The notes below the pieces were generated by a model, which saw nothing but the letters and a program-made list of their open reading frames with translations, ran no database searches and was not told the DNA's origin. DNA of 64,000 nucleotides from Chloroflexota bacterium (GTDB lineage: Bacteria > Chloroflexota > Anaerolineae > Anaerolineales > Villigracilaceae). Location of the stretch: NCBI GenBank assembly GCA_016234555.1, contig JACRBJ010000087.1, positions 113,152-177,151 on the forward strand, given 5' to 3'. A program made the position numbers and the translations under genes. Shown here piece by piece: positions 9,407 through 17,106 of this stretch (position 1 is its first letter; every line of letters begins with the position of its first letter).

Positions 9407-10309
9407 TTATTTTGAGATTCGCTGACTGATCGCTGTGCCGAGCACCTCGAGCGCACGTGTTGCCTCTGGCAGTTGTGGCGCAAGCGCATGCCAGCTATGC
9501 CAGACATGTGGACACAACAGGGTTTCCATCGGGACGTTATACCGTTGCGCCGCCTGAGTCAGGCAATCCACTTCACTGCGCATAATTTCATTCTCTCCTG
9601 CGATGACATATAACGGCGCTATTCCACTTAAGTCGGCAGAGACAGGACTCAAATCAGGCAGCGTCGTGTCGTTGCCTGCAACGTAATGGTTGTGCATTTC
9701 GGCTGTAAATTTAGGATGTGCAAAGGGATCGTCAGATTGCCATATACGCGCATCCTTGAATCCATAATCCACAACCGGCGAGATAAGGGCGCAGAGCAGC
9801 GGTTGGGAAAGCCCCTCTGCTTTTGCTCGTAACAAGGTTGCCAGCGCCAGCGCCGCCCCCGATGATTCGCCAATCAGCACAATCTGTTTCCCTTGTTGCA
9901 GCAGCGCCCGATACACTGCGTAGCATTCATCATGCGCGACAGGATAAAGATATTCCGGGATGAGGTGATAGTCCACGCCAAAGGCGCGTAACCCGGCAAA
10001 TCTGGCAAGATAAGCTAGTTCCCGCCGCAGTGGGTTGTTCCAGCCGAAGGCGATTCCGCCACCGTGCAAAAACAGCATGACAGGATTTCCCGGCGCATTC
10101 GTCGGGATGAGCCAATCGCCTGTCACGCCGCCAGGGGAATCGCTTTCCGCTTTTACATCACGTGGCGGGCGCATTGCCACATTCGCCACACGGTCAGCAA
10201 GTTGACGAAAGCGCACGAAAGCGTTGGCGTCTTGAACCGGAAAATTTCCCTGTGACCATCGGGCAATCCGCATCAATGGCTTGAATAGATGGTACTGAAA
10301 GCTGGGCAT
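9407..10309 (-). CDS. alpha/beta-hydrolase fold-3 (HSL-like) esterase
   Basis: A 300-residue protein with the hormone-sensitive-lipase family hallmarks: oxyanion HGGG at 82-85, 'VDYHLIPEYLYPVAHDE' near 112 (the family YxLaPE..P motif) and nucleophile GESSG with Ser149. 'YVIAGENEIMRSEVDC' carries the acid, and 'HVWHSW' the His. Members hydrolyse short- to medium-chain acyl esters. No signal peptide is seen, so it is probably cytoplasmic. The start lacks a strong Shine-Dalgarno and lies 22 bases behind the SRPBCC gene stop, so translation may be coupled. It ends 21 bases before the BNR gene on the same strand. Confidence 0.85.
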   Translation of the reverse strand: MPSFQYHLFKPLMRIARWSQGNFPVQDANAFVRFRQLADRVANVAMRPPRDVKAESDSPGGVTGDWLIPTNAPGNPVMLFLHGGGIAFGWNNPLRRELAYLARFAGLRAFGVDYHLIPEYLYPVAHDECYAVYRALLQQGKQIVLIGESSGAALALATLLRAKAEGLSQPLLCALISPVVDYGFKDARIWQSDDPFAHPKFTAEMHNHYVAGNDTTLPDLSPVSADLSGIAPLYVIAGENEIMRSEVDCLTQAAQRYNVPMETLLCPHVWHSWHALAPQLPEATRALEVLGTAISQRISK

Positions 10310-10331
10310 TGGTTACGAAGACTTTGAGCCG

Positions 10332-10769
10332 CTATTGGGTTGTCTCTACCCTAGCTTTTAGGGATTTGTCCATTGCTTCAAAACCCTGTCTTGAATTGGT
10401 GTCGATGTCTTTCGCCTGGAGTGGAACCAGCAATCCGTTGAACACCTCCCGGTCGATGAACCGCACCCGGTTTGCGTCCATCTTTTCAATGGTGAAACTG
10501 TGCTCGCCCTGGAAAAGCCCCAGCAGAAGCACATGATATTTCCAGCGCAGTTCCCGGTTGGGTTCCACCTTGAGCACAGTGCAGTGCAGGGTCATTTCCT
10601 TTGAGCCGGATTTTAATGTGATATCCACTTTTTCACCGACCTTTGCCTTTCCGATGGCGCGATGGATGAAGGGATTCCATTCCGTCCATTTGTCGAGATC
10701 TGCCAGGACTTGCCAGACCTTTTCAGGCGATGCCTGAATCTCGATTTCGGTGCGAAGTTCTTTTGTCAT
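10332..10769 (-). CDS. SRPBCC domain protein (polyketide cyclase/dehydrase-like)
   Basis: A 145-residue START-like/SRPBCC protein. It opens 'EIEIQASPEKVWQVLADLDK' and 'WTEWNPFI', the standard first strand and helix of Polyketide_cyc2-type proteins, and ends with the long C-terminal helix ('GFEAMDKSLKARVE'). I start at 10769 because AAAAGGAG precedes this ATG; the frame is open 18 codons further upstream. These folds bind hydrophobic ligands, and the ligand is unknown here. It is flanked on the same strand by two alpha/beta hydrolases (53 and 22 bases away), suggesting one operon. A truncated duplicate of its 5' part, including the ribosome site, lies at 13982-14134. Confidence 0.85.
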   Translation of the reverse strand: MTKELRTEIEIQASPEKVWQVLADLDKWTEWNPFIHRAIGKAKVGEKVDITLKSGSKEMTLHCTVLKVEPNRELRWKYHVLLLGLFQGEHSFTIEKMDANRVRFIDREVFNGLLVPLQAKDIDTNSRQGFEAMDKSLKARVETTQ

Positions 10770-10822
10770 CACATGCTCCTTTTCTGAGATTTGGTGAAAT
10801 TTACCATTCTTGTATGCGCTCA

Positions 10823-11689
10823 TTAACCAACCAATGTGTCGAGCAACTCTTCAAGTTGGTTCACTCCCAATGTATGTCCTTCGTTGGGAAAATACCTGGC
10901 ATTGGCATTTGGTATTGCTTTCGCCTGAATACGTCCCTGCTCAACAGGAACAATTCTGTCCTGCTCACCGTGCCAAACATGGACAGGCATGGAAATTTCC
11001 TGCAATGCAAAGCCCCATGGGCGCGCTTCAAGCATCAAGTCGAGAGCCACACCGCGTACACCCTGACGAAACGCCTCAACCGGCATATGTTCAAATGCTT
11101 GTTTTACATCTGGTCGGGCAACTGTCATTTTGTCCGACTCTGATTCATTAAAGTATGAGAGGATGATTGTGGGGTCCTTGAGCATGTCGCGAGCGTATTT
11201 CCTAAACATCAACCGGAGCAGCCAGGGGACTTTGTCGGCGAGCATGTACATCTGTCGATCCTGTTTGCTCAAGATCTCTTTCGCACCGGGTAGATCATAA
11301 GGACAATTGCCGCTCATGATGACCGCAGCGGTCAAACGCTGGGGAATCTTCCAGGCGCAAGCCGCTGCGTATTTGCCGCCGCTGGAAATCCCCAGCACGG
11401 CAAAGCGACCAAGTCCCAGTTTGTCGGCAAATTCGGTCACAATGTCGGTCCAACTGACAATCGTGTAAGGAGTGAAATCGGAAAGTCCAATACCGGGGCG
11501 ATCTGGAGCGATGATGCGGACGTGATGCCGGGCGGCAGACTCATCCAATGACGGACGGTTATTGTCCAGCCGCGAACCGGGGCAACCGTGAAAGTACAGG
11601 ATGGGCTTACCCTGCGGGTCACCGTATTCGGCGTATCCTAGTGAACGACCATCAGCCAGTTTGATTTGGTTATCGGTTTTGATTGACAT
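10823..11689 (-). CDS. alpha/beta-hydrolase fold protein
   Basis: A 288-residue hydrolase. It has oxyanion loop 'HGCPGSRLD' near 34, 'APDRPGIGLSD' near 61, nucleophile elbow GISSG (Ser102), acid strand 'HVWHGEQDRIVP' and terminal His in 'NEGHTLG'. AAAGGATG precedes the start. It belongs to the same subgroup as the + strand hydrolase at 3552-4433, judged from the shared Pro-Gly-Ser-Arg loop and similar length. No signal peptide. It is followed at 53 bases by the SRPBCC gene and then the HSL-like esterase, so this run looks like a small catabolic or detoxification operon, although no substrate can be named. Confidence 0.85.
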   Translation of the reverse strand: MSIKTDNQIKLADGRSLGYAEYGDPQGKPILYFHGCPGSRLDNNRPSLDESAARHHVRIIAPDRPGIGLSDFTPYTIVSWTDIVTEFADKLGLGRFAVLGISSGGKYAAACAWKIPQRLTAAVIMSGNCPYDLPGAKEILSKQDRQMYMLADKVPWLLRLMFRKYARDMLKDPTIILSYFNESESDKMTVARPDVKQAFEHMPVEAFRQGVRGVALDLMLEARPWGFALQEISMPVHVWHGEQDRIVPVEQGRIQAKAIPNANARYFPNEGHTLGVNQLEELLDTLVG

Positions 11690-11737
11690 GTTGCATCCTT
11701 TCCATTTTGAAGATGACTTCAGACGCGTTTCTTTTGG

Positions 11738-12271
11738 TTACGGCTCTGTGAACGTAATTATTGCAGTATAGTTCCAGGGGTCACCTGCCACTACTCCTTT
11801 TGAATGGGCTGTGATCTTACCTGGCTTGTCGATAACAATAACCACATCCCAAACCCGTACTGTACCAACCATAGTGTTGTAAAAATCAACTGACCCAAAA
11901 GCTTGAAGGTTGACGGGACGTCCTTCAATAGCCATCTCATAGGTCTGCTCTGACCACAACTCATCTAAAGTTTTTCCGATGGAAGGGTCAGCAAAGATTC
12001 CTTGCGAGATATTAACCTTTGCACCCACAGGTTGTTCACAAGACTCTGTCTGCGTGCTTTCATTAAACGGGCAATGGAGTTTTGTTACGAAGATAATATC
12101 CTCACCATCCCCTGTGGTGATCAGAAAGTCGCAGATTTTATCTCCAGGATTGATCCTTTCATCGGCAGGGAGTGGCGTTGCCTCATCGACAGGTTGCGGG
12201 GTTGCCCTTGCGCATGAACTCAGGATAAAAGCAAAAAACACAATGAATGTTAGATGGACGAACTTTTTCAT
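11738..12271 (-). CDS. putative lipoprotein, unrecognised family
   Basis: A 177-residue protein with a lipobox ('FILSSCARA', Cys near 20), a Pro/Thr linker, then a compact beta-rich domain starting 'INPGDKICDFLITTGDGEDI' and ending 'NYTAIITFTEP'. Two further cysteines (in 'KLHCPF' and 'ESCEQP') may pair outside the cytoplasm. I start at the second ATG (12271) because AAAGGAG is seven bases from it and only one base from the first. The same 'PGD-K' opening occurs in the broken gene at the left end of the window, so this is one member of a local lipoprotein family. Function unknown. The 277 bases upstream (12272-12548) show nothing recognisable. Confidence 0.7.
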   Translation of the reverse strand: MKKFVHLTFIVFFAFILSSCARATPQPVDEATPLPADERINPGDKICDFLITTGDGEDIIFVTKLHCPFNESTQTESCEQPVGAKVNISQGIFADPSIGKTLDELWSEQTYEMAIEGRPVNLQAFGSVDFYNTMVGTVRVWDVVIVIDKPGKITAHSKGVVAGDPWNYTAIITFTEP

Positions 12272-12548
12272 GATCATTCTCCTTTGTACATAAGACGGAT
12301 TTGACCGATGTTCGCTGTGATTGCTCAGTCAACGGACAGATTGAACTTGTAACTACCCCCCCCGCCCCCGCGCACGCGCAATTTCGTTGGACAGAAAAAA
12401 TAAACTCAACAACAAGTTGTACTCTGATAAAGCCGCTCAATGGTTTGCATTATTCACTAATTAGTTTTCTTCTTTTGTGGGACATGTTCGTTATTTCATG
12501 AAATTTACATAATCAAATGTATTCGGTTGGGTGGATTGACTGTTTATC

Positions 12549-13937
12549 CTAATCCAACCCCATCTCTGGTATGGCGGGGATCTTCCTGGCATATAGCCAG
12601 GCGTCAAAAAACTCAGTCAAGTCCTGCCCACTCACTTCTTCAGCAACTGCGATGAAGTCAGCGGTACTGGCATTGCCATAACGATACCGTTCTGTGTATG
12701 TTCGTAATATCTGAAAAAATACTTCGTCGCCAACGCGTAAGCGTAAGGCGTGGAACGTCAACGCGCCGCGGTCAAAGATGGTATTGGTATACAAATTGGT
12801 GGGTGGCGGGTTGCCGGGCGGATTTGGAGAAAAGGCTTCCATCGGATAAACGCCGCGCACTTTTGTATCCAGGGCGCTGCTTTCTTTGTGCTCCAGCCAC
12901 AACCACCCGGCATAGGTGGCGGCGCCTTCCTTGAGCCAGATGTCCTGCCAGTTCTTCAGGCTGACGCTGTCGCCAAACCATTGGTGAGCCAATTCATGCG
13001 CTATGACGTACTCAGACAGAGAATATTCGGTTTCTCCATGCTGCGAAAGCGTCTGGGTTTCCATGGCGACGGGGGCATCACGAGGGAAATCAACGATGAC
13101 AATGCCGTAGGCGTCGAAGGGGTAGGGTCCAAAACGCTCGCTAAAAAAGGATAGCATGTCAGCCGTCTGATTAATTCCAGCTTTTGAAGCCTCCGGGAAA
13201 TCAGCAGGCAGGTAGTTGCGGATCAAGATGCCATCCGGTCCCTGTTCTGTTTCGATCATATATTCGTCAATACTCACAGCGGCTACATAACTCGCCATCG
13301 GCTCTGTTGCCTCCCAGACGTAGGTCACTGAGTCGCCGTTATCCACCTCCTTTTGCAGAAGGCCATTGGCGGCGACCACATAAGGTTTTGGTACCGTAAT
13401 ACGAAAACTGTAGCTCGCTTTATCAAGAGGATGGTCATTGACCGGGTACCAGTTGTCTGAACTCGAAATTTCACTGGAAACGAAAACTTCGTTGTCGTCG
13501 TTGTGAAACCAGCCCGACGACCATAACGCTCCAAGTGAAGTCGTTCTTTTCGGTGTGCCATTGTAGGTCACGGTGACTGTGAAAACATCACCGTTATCTA
13601 TTGGTCGGGCTGGCGTAATTATCAGCTCGCGTTCTTCACGGCGATATTTTGCAGCCTTGCCGTTGATCGTGACCTGTTCAATGGTCAGCCCAGAGAAATC
13701 CAGATTGAAGGCGCTCAGCGGCTGCGTGGCTTGAGCTTCGATTGCGCAATCGCCGGAGAGGGTATTTTTCTTTGGGTCTATCGATAATTCAAGTGTGTAG
13801 TGCAAGGCATCGTAACCGCCATTCCCCAGTTGCGGATAATATGGGTCTCCTATGCCTTCTGCCCCCGACGAGTAGGAGACTGATTGACAGCCTGTCAGCC
13901 ATAGTGCGATCAGTAACACACAACATAGTTTTTTCAT
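12549..13937 (-). CDS. M1-family-type zinc metallopeptidase lipoprotein
   Basis: A 462-residue exported peptidase. A lipobox 'ALWLTGC' (Cys17) is followed by the M1 N-terminal beta-saddle and then the catalytic domain. That domain has HELAH at 314-318 and the third zinc ligand Glu337 ('WLKEGAATY'), the HEXXH-x18-E spacing of gluzincins. 'VAMETQT' near 291 replaces the GAMEN-like substrate motif. It is shorter than full aminopeptidases and lacks the long C-terminal helical domain, as in many bacterial secreted M1 members. I start at 13937 because AAGGAG is seven bases upstream; an ATG two codons earlier is too close. It lies downstream of a truncated SRPBCC copy. Probable role: extracytoplasmic peptide trimming. 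Confidence 0.85.
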   Translation of the reverse strand: MKKLCCVLLIALWLTGCQSVSYSSGAEGIGDPYYPQLGNGGYDALHYTLELSIDPKKNTLSGDCAIEAQATQPLSAFNLDFSGLTIEQVTINGKAAKYRREERELIITPARPIDNGDVFTVTVTYNGTPKRTTSLGALWSSGWFHNDDNEVFVSSEISSSDNWYPVNDHPLDKASYSFRITVPKPYVVAANGLLQKEVDNGDSVTYVWEATEPMASYVAAVSIDEYMIETEQGPDGILIRNYLPADFPEASKAGINQTADMLSFFSERFGPYPFDAYGIVIVDFPRDAPVAMETQTLSQHGETEYSLSEYVIAHELAHQWFGDSVSLKNWQDIWLKEGAATYAGWLWLEHKESSALDTKVRGVYPMEAFSPNPPGNPPPTNLYTNTIFDRGALTFHALRLRVGDEVFFQILRTYTERYRYGNASTADFIAVAEEVSGQDLTEFFDAWLYARKIPAIPEMGLD

Positions 13938-13981
13938 GGTCATACTCCTTTGATTGAGACGGATTTGACCGATGGCAGAAT

Positions 13982-14134
13982 CTAAGTTTTCTCTGCTTTT
14001 TCGCCTACCTTTGCCTTTCCGACGGCGTGATGGATGAAGGGATTCCATTCCGTCCACTTGTCGAGGTCTGCCAGAACTTGCCAGACTTTTTCAGGCGCTG
14101 CCTGGATTTCGATTTTGGTGCGCAGTTCTTTCAT
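13982..14134 (-). pseudogene. truncated duplicate of the SRPBCC gene
   Basis: Fifty codons beginning 'MKELRTKIEIQAAPEKVWQV' are nearly identical to the first ~47 codons of the SRPBCC protein at 10332-10769, and the upstream CTCAGAAAAGGAG ribosome site is copied too. The match ends at 'KAKVGEK', after which the frame closes with TAG. Only the first strand and helix of the fold remain, so a functional protein is unlikely. It sits between the two genes that duplicate neighbours elsewhere in this region (an M1-type peptidase and the second BNR protein), as expected for a partial segmental duplication. Confidence 0.75.
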
Positions 14135-14159
14135 TCTTCACTCCTTTTCTGAGGTTTGG

Positions 14160-17036
14160 CTATCGATGTTTGTACCCCTTCCGTGCGATGGGAAACAAAA
14201 GCGCCACCAACAACAGGGCACTGCCGCATGGAACGGTTCCCGGTTGTGATGAAGATGTCGGGGTGGCTGTGGCTGACCGGTTGGAATCAACTGTCGGCGT
14301 GGGTGGAACGGATGTCGGTTGGGTGGCAGCCGCAGGCGCTTCGTTGTTCATGTCCAGACGGTAAGTCCCCCCGCCTTCCGTGCCGGCGTACAAGTGCAGA
14401 CCATCGGATGAGATCGCCAGCGCGTTCACGCTGCGCGCCAAAAGTCCGTTGTTGATTGCCGACCATGTCTTCCCGCCGTCGGATGAACGATACACGCCGC
14501 CGAAGGAGTCGGCTGCGTAAACAACTTCGCCTGCGCTGGCTGGGTCAAACACAATGGAGGAAATCTGCGCTTCGGGATTCATGCCGAGCGCGGACGGCTG
14601 CCAGGTCTGCCCGCCGTCTGTGCTTCGGTAAAGGGCTTTCCGTTGGAAGCCTGCCAGGATGTTGTTCGCGTTTGCCGGGTCGATGGCAACAACCGTCGAG
14701 CCTCTTTCCGGCAGCCCGCCCTGAACCATCTGCCAGTCACCGCCGCCGTCGGTGGTTTTGAGCAAGCCGTGATTGGACGTGGCGGCAAAGACGACCTGCG
14801 GATTGGTCGCGTCCACCGCCAGCCCGTACACGCTGGCATCCTGGGTAAGTTCGTTGTTGGCAGATGACCAACTGTCGCCGCCGTTTTTCGAGACGTAGAT
14901 CCCCTTCCCGGGCTGGGAGGGGTCGAACGAACCCGCGGAGAAATATCCTGTGGAGCCGGCGTAGACGATGTTTGAATCGGACGGCGCAAACGTGACGACC
15001 TGCCAGCCGACGCGCTGATCGCCGAAGTTGAAAGCCTGCTTCCAGGTCGCCCCGCCGTCATGGCTGTTGACCAGAAAATTTCCCCAGTTGGTTTCGGCGA
15101 CAATGTGCTGCGGGTCGGCTGGATCGATGGCGACCGCGTTCCATTCCATCACGACGACTGGCGGGTTGCCCAGCCCGCTCCAGTTCGATCCTCCATCGTA
15201 GCTGACGAAGATTCCGCTGCGGGCTGCGGCGATGACTCGACCTGGTTGAGCGGGGTCCACAGCGAGAGCGCGTACTTGAGCGCCGGTATAACCGCGGCTG
15301 GCGTCCACCCAGGTTTTGCCGCCATCTTCCGAGAGGAAGTTTCCGCCGCCGTATTCGTTGGCAAAAATTCTATCGGGGTTGCGCGGATCCACTTGAAAGT
15401 CAATGGGGAAACCGGCGCGCACGCCCGGCGCGCCCCAGCCATTTTCACCTCCGCCGGAGACTCGCTTCCAGGTCTGCCCGCCATCCTCGCTGCGGGAAAT
15501 GGACGCTGCGCTGCCGGCATAGGCGATGGATGGGTTGGATGTTGCAAACTCAACCGACTCGATGTTTTGATCCTGAAGCACATGCTTCCAACTTGCGCCG
15601 CCGTCGCTTGTAAGATAAACGCCGTTGTTTGCCGGGTATTGGTTGTTGCCCGTGCCAGCCAGCAGGATATCCGGGTCCGTCGGGTGCATGAACAGCGAGC
15701 CGACGTAGAGGTTGCCCAGTCCGTTGTTGACCTTTGCCCACGTCCTGCCGCCGTCTGTGGATTTGAGCACGCCTTCGCCGCCGGGGTCTCCCGTTTCGGG
15801 GTTGGAGTTTGCGGCTTCGCGGTCGAAGATGCCGGTGGACAGGTAAAGCACGTTCGTGTCGCGCGGGTTGATCCAGATGTAACGCGCCAGGTTGCCGCCG
15901 CGCCAGGCTTCCATCCAGTTTTCGCCGCCGTCGGTGGTTTTGTAAACCACGCCGCCGGTCATGTCGAACTCGCGCCCGGAACGCGGCTGTCCGTTATTCC
16001 AAACCCAGGAGGAAAGCTCGGCGGCGGCGTAGACAATGTCCGAGTCGGTTGGGTCCACCGCGATGCCGCGAAAGGTGATGCCTTCCTTTTCGATGACGCC
16101 CTGATCTTTCCTCGTCCACGTCGCGCCGCCGTCGGTGGATTTGAAGATGCCGCGCGTGTTTTGCGTGCCGACCCAGACCGTATTCGGGTCTGTCGGGTCG
16201 ATGGTCAGGCAGAAGATGGGAATTGCGTCGCCGGTGCCGCCCGTTCGGACGATGATTCCTTCGTTGGAGGGATTCCAGTTCGCGCCGCCATCTGTGCTGG
16301 CAAAGACTCCCGCCCAGGCGTCGCTCACCAGCATCACGTCGGGGTTGTCCGGCATCATGCGGATGTCGTAGCCCAGCCCGCCCAGCGGTCCGCCGGTGCG
16401 TATCCAGGTGAGCGACGCGGCGGATTCGTCAACGTGAAAGGCGGACGTTTCAGCCAGTTCCACTCTGATGTCGTCGATGTAAACCTGTGAATTGTCCAGG
16501 CTCTCGAACGCAAATCCGCCAACGAGGAGCGGCTCCGGGTCGGTGTACGTCCATTCGGTGTTCCCGTCCACGATGAAGGCGAGCGTATCTCCCTTGCCGT
16601 CGATCTCGATTTGATGCCACTCGTTTGCCTTGTGTGTCTGGCGTTTTTTTGCCAGGTTGTGCAGGAAGGTGTCGGGCCAGTACTGCTTGCTCAGCTGCGA
16701 GTCCCGCGCATGGAACCCGATGAAATATCGCCCGCTATTGTTCATGCGAAAATTGAGATGCACATCTCCGCTTAGCATTTTGAGCCTGAACGACAGGTGG
16801 TAGTCGTCGTATAGCTGCCCCGCCCTTGCCCAGACATGTCCCTGCCCGGAGAGGACGTAATTGCCCTCGTCCTGAATCACTTCCCAGCCTGGTTCGAGAG
16901 TCCATCCCTGCGCTTCGCCGTCCTCGAAATCCTCCTGGTAGACATACTCCTGCGCGCGGGCATTGCCCGGCAGCAACAGTAATGAGAGGAGTACAAAAGT
17001 AACAGTGGCAGATAAAACAACACGATAGATTTTCAT
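14160..17036 (-). CDS. secreted BNR-propeller protein with N-terminal LamG/ConA-like domain
   Basis: A 958-residue paralogue of the 797-residue BNR protein. A signal peptide ends near 'GNARAQ'. A concanavalin-like jelly-roll covers about 30-195 ('YQEDFEDGEAQGWTL' to 'VYIDDIRVEL') and is absent from the paralogue. From 'GGPLGGLGYDIRM' the two proteins run in parallel through a dozen or more Asp-box repeats ('STDGGANW', 'SEDGGKTW', 'SHDGGATW'). The tail again has a Thr/Pro linker, PCGSALL, a hydrophobic stretch and a basic end (KGYKHR). The extra domain suggests carbohydrate binding. Both proteins probably sit at the cell surface. Confidence 0.85.
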   Translation of the reverse strand: MKIYRVVLSATVTFVLLSLLLLPGNARAQEYVYQEDFEDGEAQGWTLEPGWEVIQDEGNYVLSGQGHVWARAGQLYDDYHLSFRLKMLSGDVHLNFRMNNSGRYFIGFHARDSQLSKQYWPDTFLHNLAKKRQTHKANEWHQIEIDGKGDTLAFIVDGNTEWTYTDPEPLLVGGFAFESLDNSQVYIDDIRVELAETSAFHVDESAASLTWIRTGGPLGGLGYDIRMMPDNPDVMLVSDAWAGVFASTDGGANWNPSNEGIIVRTGGTGDAIPIFCLTIDPTDPNTVWVGTQNTRGIFKSTDGGATWTRKDQGVIEKEGITFRGIAVDPTDSDIVYAAAELSSWVWNNGQPRSGREFDMTGGVVYKTTDGGENWMEAWRGGNLARYIWINPRDTNVLYLSTGIFDREAANSNPETGDPGGEGVLKSTDGGRTWAKVNNGLGNLYVGSLFMHPTDPDILLAGTGNNQYPANNGVYLTSDGGASWKHVLQDQNIESVEFATSNPSIAYAGSAASISRSEDGGQTWKRVSGGGENGWGAPGVRAGFPIDFQVDPRNPDRIFANEYGGGNFLSEDGGKTWVDASRGYTGAQVRALAVDPAQPGRVIAAARSGIFVSYDGGSNWSGLGNPPVVVMEWNAVAIDPADPQHIVAETNWGNFLVNSHDGGATWKQAFNFGDQRVGWQVVTFAPSDSNIVYAGSTGYFSAGSFDPSQPGKGIYVSKNGGDSWSSANNELTQDASVYGLAVDATNPQVVFAATSNHGLLKTTDGGGDWQMVQGGLPERGSTVVAIDPANANNILAGFQRKALYRSTDGGQTWQPSALGMNPEAQISSIVFDPASAGEVVYAADSFGGVYRSSDGGKTWSAINNGLLARSVNALAISSDGLHLYAGTEGGGTYRLDMNNEAPAAATQPTSVPPTPTVDSNRSATATPTSSSQPGTVPCGSALLLVALLFPIARKGYKHR

Positions 17037-17106
17037 AGTTCCTCCAACTGGTTACCACGCGCCTTGATGTGGAAACACAAAAACAACATTGAGTGATTGT
17101 TCGTTT

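Noticed and set aside
12350..12375. C-rich run followed by an alternating GC tract
   Set aside because: Simple low-complexity sequence in an intergenic interval. No structure or repeat family could be supported.
15060..16490. Long + strand frame opposite the 958-residue BNR gene
   Set aside because: It lies wholly antisense to a clear signal-peptide-bearing repeat protein. Its length follows from the repetitive, GC-rich third positions, and it has no domain resemblance.
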